Below are positions 22,680-33,895 of a stretch of DNA of 64,000 nucleotides, one piece after another (position 1 is the first letter of the stretch; the number at the start of each line of letters is the position of its first letter). The DNA comes from Acanthochlamys bracteata (taxonomy: Eukaryota; Streptophyta; Magnoliopsida; Pandanales; Velloziaceae). Where the stretch lies: the NCBI GenBank assembly GCA_019914995.1, contig CM034132.1:3226501-3290500 (forward strand), given 5' to 3'. The position numbers and the translations under genes are program-made. The notes under the pieces were generated by a model. The model saw only the letters and a list, made by a program, of their open reading frames with translations. It did no database searches and had not been told where the DNA came from.

Positions 22680-23640
22680 ATTAACTCCTTCGGTCCACTT
22701 TCGACGGTCCCGGATATAATCCAGACTCATCGCCAGCTCACGGTGTCAGCTCTGACACTTCGGTTAACGTCAGCATCACCTGCTTTCTCACCCTCTCTTC
22801 CGCACTTGGAATGCTCTCCACCGTCAGACCCATTGTGACTCACATGCAGTTTGTGGATATTTTATCTCGAGTTCGACAGAGTGGCACCGCGTCTCAGCGG
22901 CCTCATTCTTGACCGAGCAAATCCGCTACGTGGACGCCATCTACACCGTGCACTCCACTCGTCTCCATAAAAATCTGTCTCTGTATTTAAACTCACTCGG
23001 AAGCGTCCTCAGTAGGTCGACCTCTAGCCAGTTAGTGAGTAAGGTGCCGGTCCCGCTCTAAAATTAAGAGGTGGGTGAGCTGACGAGGCGATTACATCCG
23101 CACTGAATTTCCAAATATTCCATCTGTCAAAGTTGAGTGCTATCTGCTTTGCTATGCTATGGACGAAGAGATTTTAAAGACTGAATAAAAGTTTGATGAT
23201 TCTCGAACCAGAGACCAATTTTTCCAAACCGGAAGCAAGATTGACTTTTTAATGGTGCAAGAGCAAGTCGCATTAAAATGCTCAAGCCCATGAAGCCCTG
23301 CGATTAGGTGAAACTCCAACGAGAAAATTTAGTAACTGGGGAACGCGAAATATCGTTCGCAATTTGTTCATTTTCGAGCTCGAGAATTTGTAACAAATAA
23401 AATGGAGAGAAGATCACCAAGGGTTTATGCAACGCTGGCACGGGCGTGAAACCGTTCTCCAATATGGTTCATACTTTGCACGTCGGCATTTGGTCACCTT
23501 CTGACTGTCTCCTCAGCTGGCCCCGCTTCTTTCTGCGGAATCCATTCGTGGTCTACCTGCCACGTTTACGCTTTTGGTGCACGCTGGTGGGCATCGTCCA
23601 ACTCAACTTTTGGTTTATTTTAAACGCTCATAATTGATCA
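22680..23640. other. GC-richer island without a recognised gene
   Basis: The base composition rises sharply relative to the surroundings, with many CG dinucleotides. A plus-strand frame of about 70 codons ends at a stop near 22910; it encodes nothing I recognise. An ACGTGG core occurs near 22927 and a TATA-like CCATAAAAAT near 22966. Another short frame (23446-23637) is rich in Trp, Leu and Phe and also unrecognised. It could be a promoter region, a non-coding RNA gene or an old gene remnant. Confidence 0.4.
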
Positions 23641-24100
23641 TTCATCAACTCATAAATTTATTTTTATAAATTTATATAAATAAATTAATACTTTTAAAAA
23701 CAAATTATCAAAATCTTAATTTATTTTTAATATAAATTACTCAGCATGGTGTTGAATTGTTTTGCTGCTGGTATAATATGAGAGAAGCATTTTGCGCGCA
23801 ATTATATTGACTATTATTAATTTTTAATTACTTTTTAAACTTATTTTTTTAAAAAGTAATTTACTTTAACATAAATATCTCCTAATAAAAAGTGGGAGTT
23901 CATCGGGCCCCTGCTGAACATCACTCTACACCGACAGGTGTCGACGTAAAGGAGAATGGTAAGATTTAGCTGCGAGGTAAGGGTTGTATAGGTGGGCTTG
24001 TATACCGGGTATCAGAATATAGACGCGTGTTGCGTGACGAGGCAGTCGCATTGGCGCCCGGCTCTCTTTCTTCTCTTTAAGATGTTCTTCCTTTTCCCCT
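23641..24100. other. promoter-side flank of the bZIP gene
   Basis: An AT-rich stretch (23640-23880) is followed by a mixed region. The transcription start probably lies shortly before the pyrimidine-rich leader at about 24060-24130. No TATA box could be assigned with confidence. Confidence 0.35.
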
Positions 24101-24325
24101 ATTTTTTTCTTTCCTCTTCCCTCTCTTGAAACTTTTGTTTTAATTTTATAACCTTGCAACAAAAGATAAGTTCTTTTACTTCCCTTTTGTTTCGTTATTG
24201 CTAATTTGTAGTTGGAGTTTGAAGGAGGTTCGTGCTGGCGTTGGAACTCTGCTCTTGTTTAAGTTTCTTTTTGTTGGCGCGGAGCTGGAAATTTCTTGAA
24301 GGATTTCGGAAATTTGAAACTTCAG

Positions 24326-24913
24326 GTACGCCAAGGTTCACAGTTTCTGTGCTCATTCAGCAGGCAAATTCGCATTTTTATTTAAAAATTGAAACTTCTT
24401 TTTTCTTGGTTTAGAATTCTTCTTCTATCCTCCTCCTTTTTTCATTGTTCTCTTTTTTCCTGATTGTTCAAATGATCTGTTAAAATTGGTAGCTTCTGTT
24501 GGAATGCTAGAGAATAGAGAGAAGAGAACTACAAGAACTTAAGTACATGGAAAATTATAGAGTTGGTTAAAGCTGCAGCAAGTACAAAAAGAAAATGAAC
24601 AGAACTTGATTGTGAAAGAGATGGGGTAAAACATCCTAGTCATTTTGCCATACTGGAAATCTCTTTCAAGTAGAACGTAGTAAGAGTTGGAAATCTGGCA
24701 AATCTTATATTTGTCGTGTGTTTGTTTGAATAAAGTTATGCAACTGAAAATTGCCCCTGTACGTTTAAGTGAAATTGACCATTATTATCTTTTGATGATT
24801 GCCTATTGAGATATATGACATCTTTTAGCTCCCTGAAGCTGTCAAATTTCCCCTTAATTCTTATGTAGCTAGCTCATTTATTGAAAGACTTTTCTCTATC
24901 ATCTTCTGAGCAG
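24326..24913 (+). other. 5'UTR intron of the bZIP gene
   Basis: The donor TTCAG|GTACGC at 24325/24326 and the acceptor GAGCAG|GTGGCC at 24913/24914 bracket a 588-bp intron that lies 21 bp before the start codon. Confidence 0.6.
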
Positions 24914-24934
24914 GTGGCCGTGAGTAATCTTGTG

Positions 24935-27900
24935 ATGGGAAAGAATGAAGCTGCGAGTCCCAAAGCTGAGAAAACATCTTCACCTGTACAGGTAGGTAAA
25001 TGTTCCTTTTGGTCTTCTTACTGCGACTGCGTCTCAAGTGTTAGGGGCCGGTACTGGTGAAAGAAAGGGACAGTATGGATCTTAATGCTAATTCAGGGTA
25101 TCAGTGTAACAGTAAACTGTAGAGGATGTAGAACTTCTATGGTTCATCCCTTTCTTGTCATAATTTATAATGGCCTTGCTATTTGTTTGCATCATGTTTT
25201 ACTAAATTACATACCGGAATACTCAGCCTGAATCTTTTCACATAGTGCCTTGCTATGCTTCTTGATATAGGATGCCTTTGTACCTCATCAGCAGACGTGA
25301 ACATATTCCTAAATTTTGTATCCCTCCAGTAATTATTTTCTATAGTGGTAGTCTTGATATTAAGTGAAAACAAAATAATACTAGTGGTTTGGAACACAAT
25401 AATTTCATATTAGAATGAATACTCAGCACGGCCTCTATTGAGCTTTTATACTTTCCATTATAAATTCCATAAAAGGCTTCTTATGCAGCCCTGCAATGAA
25501 ATGTTACGTTGGACTGTCATTTGCATGCATTACTTTCCCACAATTTTTGACATTAACGAGGGACACATACTGATCTGTTATCCTTCTACTTACAGGAGGT
25601 GCCAACAGTTCATGCTTATCCAGATTGGGCAACCATGCAGGTTTCTTTCTTATACACGTGCAGTTTAATTACGTGTTTTGTAAGATAATTCCGAAAGTAC
25701 TGAATTTGTTTTTGTGCTAGGCATATTATGCCCCAGGTGTTGCTATTACACCTTCGTACTTCAGCCATGGACATGCACCTCATCCATACATGTGGCACCC
25801 CCAGGTATTTAGACTGTAAGCATAACTGGGAAAGGAAATTAATTTTAATTCTACCTGTAAAGACACTTACTAACTTTGTTTTCTAAGAACCATATGGATT
25901 GCTCTTCCTATCACGGACTTTGACTACACCTGGCAGGAAATGTAGTATGTGACTAAAATGCTGCATTCAGCTATTAACTGCCGATTTCTATTCTTGTAGG
26001 CATTTTAATTGACGCTACAACCAAAGTAAAAATTCTTTCTGAAAATAGTTGGTTTGTTTGTTGCTTCTGATATTGAGAATTTGGCTGCTTGATGATATGG
26101 ATGGAAGAAATTGGTTCAACGTTTTGGTTTGTGGTTTCTGGAAGAATTTGCCTCAGTATTGTGATATATGTACTCACTTCTCAAATTGATGTTTTCTCAT
26201 TTTGTTGTTAACGTTCCGGAACTTGTTTTGATTGATTTTTAATTCTATATGTTTTTTCTACTATCAGCCTTTGATGCCTCCCTTTGGCGCACTGTATGCG
26301 GCATTATACCCTCATGGAGTTTATCCCTCAGTGCCTCTTGTAAGCTCATGTTTTTTGAGTCTTTTCCTATATGAATACCTCTTTAGTTTAGATGCTTTAT
26401 GCTATTGCATCTTTGATCAACCAGGATTGTCATCTGAATACCTCTTTTAGTTTAGACGCGTAATACTATTTTATTCAAACTAGGATTGTTGTCTTAGTCT
26501 TCCTAAAAGTCCTGACAACATTTCTCAAGATTAGTTGATTACAGATGCTGTGCCCCTTGCTAGGCTTTATCTATATTTGTTGATTAGCATGGTCTTTCTG
26601 TGTGTCTAGGGTCCACATTCGCATTGTCAAGGAATCTCGCCATCATCTATTGCAGGCGAAGCTGTGCCGGTATGTTATCAGATTTTAGATTGCACATTTG
26701 CATTAATTTTACTGAGCTACTGCAGGAATTTGGGAACTTTTTTTCACATATATTCTTATTATTTATGTAATTTTAAATTTTCAATCATTTTGAAGATGAC
26801 TACTCCGTTTTGTGCGACACCTGGTAAATCTTCAAGCAATAGGGATAGCGTCCTCTCCAAGAAGCTTAAGCGGCCTGATGGACTCGCTGTACCAGTTGGT
26901 AACAGCAATGCAGATAAAGCTGCAGGTGGTATTGCTGATTCTCATAGGTATATCTTTTGGATATATGTTCGTTGTTCCAGATGTCAAACTGTTCATTGTA
27001 ATTTTGCATGTGGTTGTTTCACCTTTTATCAACGCTATACTTGCAGTGGCGAATCAAGTGGGGAAGGTTCAAGTGATGGAAGTGATGGCAACTCTGGTGC
27101 CAATGTAAGTTCTTTCATCCAACATTCTATGACTGAAATTAGGTTGATGCTGCTTACGAAAGTCAGTTTCAATGCAAATCCTTGAAAACTGTCTTCTAAT
27201 TTTGTCTTTTGATAGGGGAAGAAGAATCAAGGGAATAGTTCTGACAACCAATTGGCATTAGGTGAGACCTTAACTTCTGGCTCATTTGAAAATTTCTTGT
27301 GAGCTTGCATGGTATTGATTTCAAAGATGTAATCAGTCTATCATTGCAATTGACATAGTAACATTTGTGATATTTATGCTGTTTAAAAGTTTTTCATGTT
27401 TGTTGTCAAAGTCAATGGAAAGGAGTCTAGGAATTTTGGAGTTTTCCTTTGTTGTCGAAGTTAATGGCAAATGATTGCATACCAGTCTCTTCTGCTGATG
27501 GGGCCTGAATCACTAGGAAATTGCATGTCATGTTCGAAGTATGACTTGTTGAATCTTTCCAGGAAAGGATGGGAAAGCTGAGGCTCTAGTAGCAACAGCT
27601 CATGGTGGTGAAACAAATGCAACGCCCACAATACAACCAGGAACCATAGCAGAACCTGCAAACGTGACGAAGGAGTTGGTAGACTCAAAACCTTCATCTA
27701 TTCCAAGGCCGTCAATAGACTTGAGAATTTGTACTGGTTCAGAGGTGAAATCCGGTGTTGCACCTGTCACACCACCTGCTAAAGCTATGATGCGTGGTCA
27801 TGGTGGAGTTCCTTGTGGCCTTTGGATACAGGCATGTGCAGTGCTAGTACTGACATCACCTTATTGTCATCTTTCACACTCTCTCAAGTATTCTTGATAT

Positions 27901-28895
27901 AAGAGCAAATATAAACTTTAGCAAGTTATTATAAATTGCATGCAAATGGCATTCAAGAAAGTGTATCCTTCACCAATGCCGCCTTTAATCACTTCGTTTG
28001 TGAGCAAACTTCATTTCTTCTTTCAAGTGCTTTTCATGTGTAGGATTCTTTTTAAGATTACTGAAGCTTTAGTTGGACATTTTTAGCAATGCGGCAGAAG
28101 ATCAAGTCCTACTATATCAGCATATTTGACAGGACATTACTGTAGATTTTGGTTATGCAAGTAGGAGACTTTCTCATTTTGAAATTTTCTATTTCAGGAT
28201 GAGAGGGAGTTGAAACAAGAACGGAGAAAGCAATCTAACAGAGAGTCTGCTAGAAGATCGAGGTTGAGAAAACAAGTAAGTACAAGAGTTTTCTTTTCTT
28301 AGTTTGGTCTCCCATATGACCTTCTGTATTGTGTTTCAAGCTCAGGCTATGAGTCCTTTTTAGTTTGAACTGAGGAATCTCCTTTGTTTCTCACCAGGCT
28401 GAAACTGAAGAACTTGCTCAGAAAGTAGAAGCCTTAAGTGCTGAGAGTACCCAGCTACGATCAGAAATCACACGGCTTATTGAGAGCTCTGAGAAACTCA
28501 AACAAGAGAACGCTATGCTAATGGTACTAAAAGAATTCGGCATATACTTGCAATAATATTTATTAACAGCTTGCATGAACTCTTTGGAGCATGGAGAAGG
28601 CACTTGTATCCATGAAGGCTGCCTGTGGCCTTTGTTTTGTGCAATAAATATAGCTCCTGATTTTGCATGATTCTTTTTGATGCAGGAGAAGCTGCAACAT
28701 GTTCAACGGCACCAGGTTGAAGAAATACCTCCTGGAAATGTTGAAGCAGATGCGTCAGTTGGTACAGAGAACTTGCTGTCGAAGATAAACAATCCGAGCT
28801 CCATAGATAAAACAAGCCATAGGCAGAATAGTTCCACTAGCAAGTTTCAACAACTTCTAAGCAGACCGAGGTCTAATACCATAGCTGCTGGCTGA
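24935..28895 (+). CDS. G-box-binding factor (group G bZIP transcription factor, GBF1/CPRF1-like)
   Basis: A nuclear bZIP protein that binds G-box DNA (CACGTG) as a dimer. Twelve exons: 24935-24991, 25596-25640, 25721-25804, 26268-26339, 26610-26669, 26796-26947, 27047-27104, 27216-27261, 27563-27831, 28198-28275, 28398-28523, 28686-28895. They total 1257 nt (418 residues), all in frame. The N-terminal proline-rich GBF domain has YPDWATMQAYY, APHPYMWHPQ and PPFGALYAALYPHGVYPS. SSDGSDGNSGAN near residue 180 is also typical. The basic region is residues 282-307, with N295-x7-R303 (NRESARRSR). The zipper has perfect heptad leucines at 313, 320, 327, 334, 341 and 348. Exon 9 appears to end in a GC donor (CAG|GCATGT), giving WIQ|DEREL as in relatives. 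Group G proteins are known for light and ABA responses; which paralogue this is cannot be decided here. Confidence 0.94.
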
Positions 28896-29757
28896 TCTTT
28901 GCAATACCAGCTTCAGTCCTTTGTCGTGCTGCTTCAGAAATGCATAATCTGGAAAACCTAACACACATCTACAAGCTTTTAAAACGTAGCAAATCAAGCT
29001 TAACTGAGAAACAAATTAACTAGGAGAGCCATCGGTTAATGTATTAGGATCTTTCTCCTTAGGTTTTTTCAACACTTAAAAGTGCTCACAACTGACCGCG
29101 TCAATATTGTATCTGTATGTTTGTCATAAATTTGATACGTATGCGAGGTTTTGAATCTCCACAGGTTTTATAGAGAGTTTGGTATACAAGCTGTTAGGTA
29201 CTTTTGAGCAGGATGATGCCAAGTATAATGGTCTTATTGAAAGATTCAAGTATTTTGGTAACCCTCAGATAGCAAGTTGTGCAGATAGTATGTGCTAATT
29301 TTTCAGAGTAACTTGATGGTCTGAAATTTCGAAACTAAATGTGCCTAACATTTACGTTCTCCAGTATTTTAATAATTCTGTAATGCAGCTACAAAAGATC
29401 CCAGCGACTGTCAGCAACACGAGATACGATTCAACCAAACAACTGATTTTGTGGGTACCTACGTGCTATATTTTCAATGAAATAATAGAAAAAGTCACAA
29501 AGCAAAAGGTAGTCGTTTGAACCAAAGAGAACGCTATCGAATTGTCTCGTTTTGAAATTCTGCATTATCTAATGCAGTGCAAAATCTATCGATCCATGGA
29601 CCAGGACTCCGTGTTTCGAATCTCCTCACCCCACTCTGATATCATATCAATTTTTCCAAGTAAAATTTTATCCAAGTAAAATTTTAGGCATTTAGTCTCA
29701 TCGACTATATAGTAAGTCCACAGAGAATCCTTTGTCTTGGTTATACAATCGTATAAA
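28896..29757. other. 3' flank of the bZIP gene; primer-site-like relic
   Basis: The first 300-400 bp are a plausible 3'UTR. Near 29630-29650, on the minus strand, TGATATCAGAGTGGGG resembles a plant initiator-Met primer-binding region, and a short direct repeat CCAAGTAAAATTTTA occurs beside it. This may be a trace of another retroelement; no LTR pair was found. Confidence 0.35.
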
Positions 29758-30169
29758 GGGCATGTTTAGCTTTACTTACAATTAAAATCACAGAATTAAT
29801 GAGCTTATTTCTGAAATAAAAAACTTATTTCATAAGTGTTTCCAGATGTAATCAGTTTATTTATAGAATAAGTTGTGATTAATATTTAGGAAAAAAACTT
29901 ATAAACTGAAACGAGTATAATAACTGAAATATTTTTTTAGTATATATAATAAATAATTCTTTAGGAACAATAATGTCACATGAAAGTTCCGCACTCGACT
30001 TATCTCAAAAAGTTAAGATTCGTAACTTATCAAAGAAATCAGAAATAAGCGGCTTATTTGCGAAAAGAATACCACATCCAAACACCCAAAAAGGCCAAAC
30101 TAATGTGCAAACTAATGTGCAGTATTTATATGCAGCTTATTTGGACAAATAAGCACAATCAAACATGCC
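29758..30169. mobile_element. MITE bordering the hAT relic
   Basis: The ends are GGGCATGTTTAGCTTTACTTA (left; 20-base core quoted from 29759: GGCATGTTTAGCTTTACTTA) and a right end that reads in reverse GGCATGTTTGATTGTGCTTA, so they form an inverted repeat of about 20 bp with a few mismatches. The interior is AT-rich with several CTTATTT words. No clean target duplication could be read. The right end touches the transposase relic, so the MITE probably inserted into it. Confidence 0.55.
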
Positions 30170-30660
30170 ATAGACCCAATTGCAGGTTTTCCTCTGAAAA
30201 CATCCCTCTGGACTTTCAGAAGAGGTTCAGAAACAGCAGCAATTTCTTCAACTGCACCCCTAAATTCATTTGTCATCAAGACCGCCCATGCCAGTTATAC
30301 TGTGAGGTCTATCAGCAAATAAAGGAGATGAAAATTCAGGAATATTTTGATTTCGTTTCATGATTGACTGTAAGGTCAGAAAATTTGATGTAGACTGTGG
30401 TACCATTGCGGACGAGCTGGTGAGCCCCCAGTGTACTTTCTGATTAACTCAAGAACCATGCAAGATTGTAAATAAATTTGGTTATTTCTTGTGCTTGTAG
30501 GATGCATCTACTAACCAAATCATTCTTTGAGAAATCATCGAAGAGCAAATTCAGATAGTTTGAAGCACCAGACCAAAAGATAGTACCATTTTTTCGATCA
30601 GTGTCCAAACAGGACTGGGTCTGATTTCCGTGATACCAGAAGGGAGTTTCAGTATATGGA
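30170..30660 (-). pseudogene. hAT transposase relic (DUF659 region)
   Basis: Read on the minus strand, this carries a hAT-superfamily transposase-like protein of the plant DUF659 type in shifted frames. From the right: IFWSGASNYLNLLFDDFSK and ITKFIYNLAWFLS (about 30590-30446), then a frame change to VLELIRKYTGGSPARP, then another to SNFLTLQSIMK, and finally VEEIAAVSEPLLKVQRDV and RGKPAIG near the left end. These follow the family order: FW...H.LNL.LED; A..ITKFIYNH; L.RK.TGG..L.RP; NF.TLQSI; EPL.KVLR..D..KPA.G. At least three frame changes and stops make it non-functional. The left end is cut by the MITE and the right end by the Athila element at 30669. No zinc finger (BED) or dimerisation region was found on either side. 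Identification rests on remembered family motifs. Confidence 0.75.
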
Positions 30661-30668
30661 GTTATAGG

Positions 30669-31986
30669 TGATAAAGATATAATTATATGCTTTATAATAA
30701 TATTTTGGTCATGATTATATATTAATTTATTTATTAATGAGCTAAAATTTTTTTATATTTTTTTTGGATGTTAGATAATGAAGATAAGTTGAACAAATGT
30801 AGAAGAGCTAATGAGACTAAAGGCAAATAGTTGAAGATTTGGAGCAGCAAAGGAAATATAAATGATTAAGTCATATGGGCTTTGCTATCTATTAGTCCCA
30901 ACATCAAATGCTCAGTGGACTAAAACAATGAGACACAAAGTAGATGATTATAACTCCAAGGACCTTCTCAATAAATGCTCCCACGTGAGCCAATTAAAGC
31001 CCTAATCTCATTCAAGAGGAGCTTGGAGGCGGCTAAAAAAAAGCAAAGGCCGAAGCAGAGAGAATCAGTGGAGAAGGAAGAAAAAAAAAAAAAAAGCAAA
31101 GGCCAAAGAGATGAAGCCAGAGACGAAGACGGCGAAATACAAATACTGCTGATTTTCAGATTTGATTTCTTCTTCTCTAATGCTTAGCTTATTTGATTTT
31201 ACTGCTTGTACTATTTCTATGGGTAGCTAAACATCTAGACTTGAATTTTGAATGAAACCTTAGTAAAATTATTTGGATTCTTAAACATTATTGCGATTAA
31301 TAATTGTTGAATATTTTGTGAGTTGTTAATCTTTGTATTAATTAAAATTTAGATTTTGAATTTAAATGCTTGATCAATATTGAGTTTGAAATTTGAATTA
31401 TTTATCTAATTATGTTTGCGAGGACCAATCGAAATATAATAAAAGAGCTTAGGATTAATAACTGTGATTAGTGTTTTCTGGACCAAAGAGAATATGATTG
31501 CATGATTTTTGATTTCGCAATTTTTAATGCATCTCTTGTTTAATTCTATACTGAACCAAAGTTAGAATAAATAAGAGATAGGTGATTCTAAACTGGACCA
31601 AAGTTAGGATCATAATTGAAATCTGACCTAAGGACTGGACCAAAGTATTAGGTACGAAATCTTCACATTAGTCAATAATAAAACTCACACTTGATTAAGG
31701 ATTCAAACAATAAACACTAGTGGTGGATTCTGAAATTTCAGTTATCTTATCTCCTCTGTTTCTAAAAATTTTATTATTATTATTATTTGATTTTCATACA
31801 TATTTGTAGTTTAATTAAAAATCTTCATCCTATTACATATTTTATGAGATTAGTTTTGAATTAGAGTTAGCATCAATCCCTGTAGATTGAACCTGTTATT
31901 TGCTATACGGTAGGCGACAACCGTGCACTTGCGGGATAAACTAGGATAGAATCTCTAAGTTTTCTTAGGTGATTTTAGCCACACCA
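30669..31986 (+). repeat. 5' LTR of the Athila-type element
   Basis: It is 1318 bp long, nearly colinear with 38872-40186. It contains a purine-rich AAG/GAA stretch with an A-run near 31080, which differs in length between the two copies. Confidence 0.95.
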
Positions 31987-31992
31987 AGTTTT

Positions 31993-32010
31993 TGGCGCCG
32001 TTGCCGGGGA
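31993..32010 (+). other. primer-binding site, Asp tRNA type
   Basis: TGGCGCCGTTGCCGGGGA is complementary to the 3' end of plant Asp tRNA. It lies 6 bp after the 5' LTR. Confidence 0.93.
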
Positions 32011-32159
32011 GTTGATTTTGCTTAACTTTAATTCAGTTTAGTCTCTCTTAGATCATTTAGGTTTGCTTGAGATTTGCATTTTGTTTTGCATTTGTTTGCA
32101 TTTAGAGTTTTTTTTTTTTTTTTAGCATTGCGTTTCACTTTTAGGTTTTGCATTAGTGC

Positions 32160-33251
32160 ATGATAACCCGCTCTCGAGGTCAATCATCTCTTAAATTTGA
32201 TCCTGAGCTTGAGAGAACTGTTAGGAGAATTAGGCGTGAGTGTAGAGATCAGCTGAACATCATGGACCAAAACCAAGAAATTGATCGGCTTCTTAGACCC
32301 TTGAGATCCTATTCCCTTCCCCAAACCAATGCCACACCTTCTTGCATTGTATTGCCTGACATAACTACTCAATATTTTGAAATCAAACCCTCCATGATTC
32401 AACTGCTCCCTTCTTTCTATGGGCAAGCAAATGAGGATCCTTATCTTCATGTTAAGAATTTTTATGAAATCTGTGCAACTTTAAAGATTAATGGAGTCTC
32501 GGATGAAGGAATCCGACTTCGTCCTTTTCCTTTTTCATTAAAGGAGAAAGCGAAAGCTTGGTTCAATACTCTTGAGGCACAATCTATTAATACTTGGGAT
32601 CAGTTGTCGCATAAATTCCTACAAAAATTCTTTCCTGCCCAGAAAACCCAAGCCTTACGTAAGGAAGTTCAGAATTTTCAGCAGAGAGATGGTGAGTTAT
32701 TCTTTGAGACATGGGATCGTTTTAAAGATTTGTTACAAAAATGCCCTCACCATGGTTTTGAAAAGTGGAGAATTATAGAGCATTTTTATGAGGGTGTCTT
32801 ACATCAGAGTAGGCAAATTATAGATGCTGCTTGTGGTGGTGCTCTGATGGATAAGAATGAGAACGAAGCATTTGAGTTGTTTGAGCGACTTAGTGCTAAT
32901 TCTCAACAGTGGGATTATACGAGAGATCGTGGAGTAGGAAAGAAAGGAGTGTATGAGATACGTTCCTCCATTAGTGTTGATGCGAGATTTGATGCTTTAG
33001 AGAAGAAGTTTGACATGATTGCCAATCTTGTATCCAAAGATTCTAAAGGAGAAGGTTGTGAAATTTGTGCTAATATTGATCATACGACCTGTAATTGTCC
33101 TTTGACTGGTTCATATCCAGAACTTGTTCAAGAGCAAGCCAATCAAATTAGCAATTATCAAAAGTCTAGGAATGATCCTTTTTCTAATACTTATAATCCT
33201 GGTTGGAAAAATCATCCTAATTTGTCATGGTCAAATAATAAGAATTTATAA
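32160..33251 (+). CDS. Athila-type Gag (363 residues)
   Basis: An open frame from an ATG near the end of the leader. Residues about 85-235 form the retrotransposon Gag domain, with FSLKEKAKAWFNTL and FPAQKTQALRKEVQNF as clear markers. A zinc knuckle (CEICANIDHTTCNC, C-x2-C-x4-H-x4-C) lies near residue 300. The frame stops at TAA 33249-33251. Homologous sequence continues in the same frame to about 33812, with further stops near 33459 and at 33810, so the stop is probably a disabling mutation or a site of readthrough. The protein would package element RNA in virus-like particles. Confidence 0.88.
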   Translation: MITRSRGQSSLKFDPELERTVRRIRRECRDQLNIMDQNQEIDRLLRPLRSYSLPQTNATPSCIVLPDITTQYFEIKPSMIQLLPSFYGQANEDPYLHVKNFYEICATLKINGVSDEGIRLRPFPFSLKEKAKAWFNTLEAQSINTWDQLSHKFLQKFFPAQKTQALRKEVQNFQQRDGELFFETWDRFKDLLQKCPHHGFEKWRIIEHFYEGVLHQSRQIIDAACGGALMDKNENEAFELFERLSANSQQWDYTRDRGVGKKGVYEIRSSISVDARFDALEKKFDMIANLVSKDSKGEGCEICANIDHTTCNCPLTGSYPELVQEQANQISNYQKSRNDPFSNTYNPGWKNHPNLSWSNNKNL

Positions 33252-33895
33252 AATTCAATTTCTAAACCTTGGCAAGCACAAGCACCTATTCAAACTGAGC
33301 CTAAAAAGGAACGAATCGATGAATTGCAACAACTCATGAAATCCCTAATGCAAAATCAGCTTGAATTTCAAAACTCCACAAGACAATCCCTTTCTCAACT
33401 TGAAACCTTCCAGCATGTAACTCAACAAGCTGTCTCAAAACTTGAGACACAAGTTGGATAGATTGCATCTCATGTCAGTGAACGTGAGAGAGGCAAATTT
33501 TCTAGTCAACCAGAACTTAATCCTAGAAATTATGAAGATGCCAAAGCTATCATGACACTTAGAAATGGCAAAAAAGTTGACAATGAGGTGAGAGATATAA
33601 ATACTGAATCTTCAAAGAAACATTTTAAAAGTTCCACATCCACCTCTGACATTACCTATACTGAACCCCCACCTTATGTACCTAAAGCTCCTTTTCCTTC
33701 GCGTCTCATGTCTTCTAAGAAAGAGGATCAGCTAAAGAATTTTATGGAGATGTTTAAAAAGGTAGAAATTAATATCCCTCTATTATATGCAATTAAGCAA
33801 ATTCCAGCGTAGCTAAGTTCTTAAAAGACTTATGCACTAACAAGAGGAGGTTTAAAGAGCATGAGCAGGTTGCTCTTTCTGAAGGGGTAAGCGCA

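Noticed and set aside
30058..30363. 101-codon plus-strand frame
   Set aside because: It spans the MITE end and the antisense of the hAT relic; the minus strand carries the recognisable motifs.
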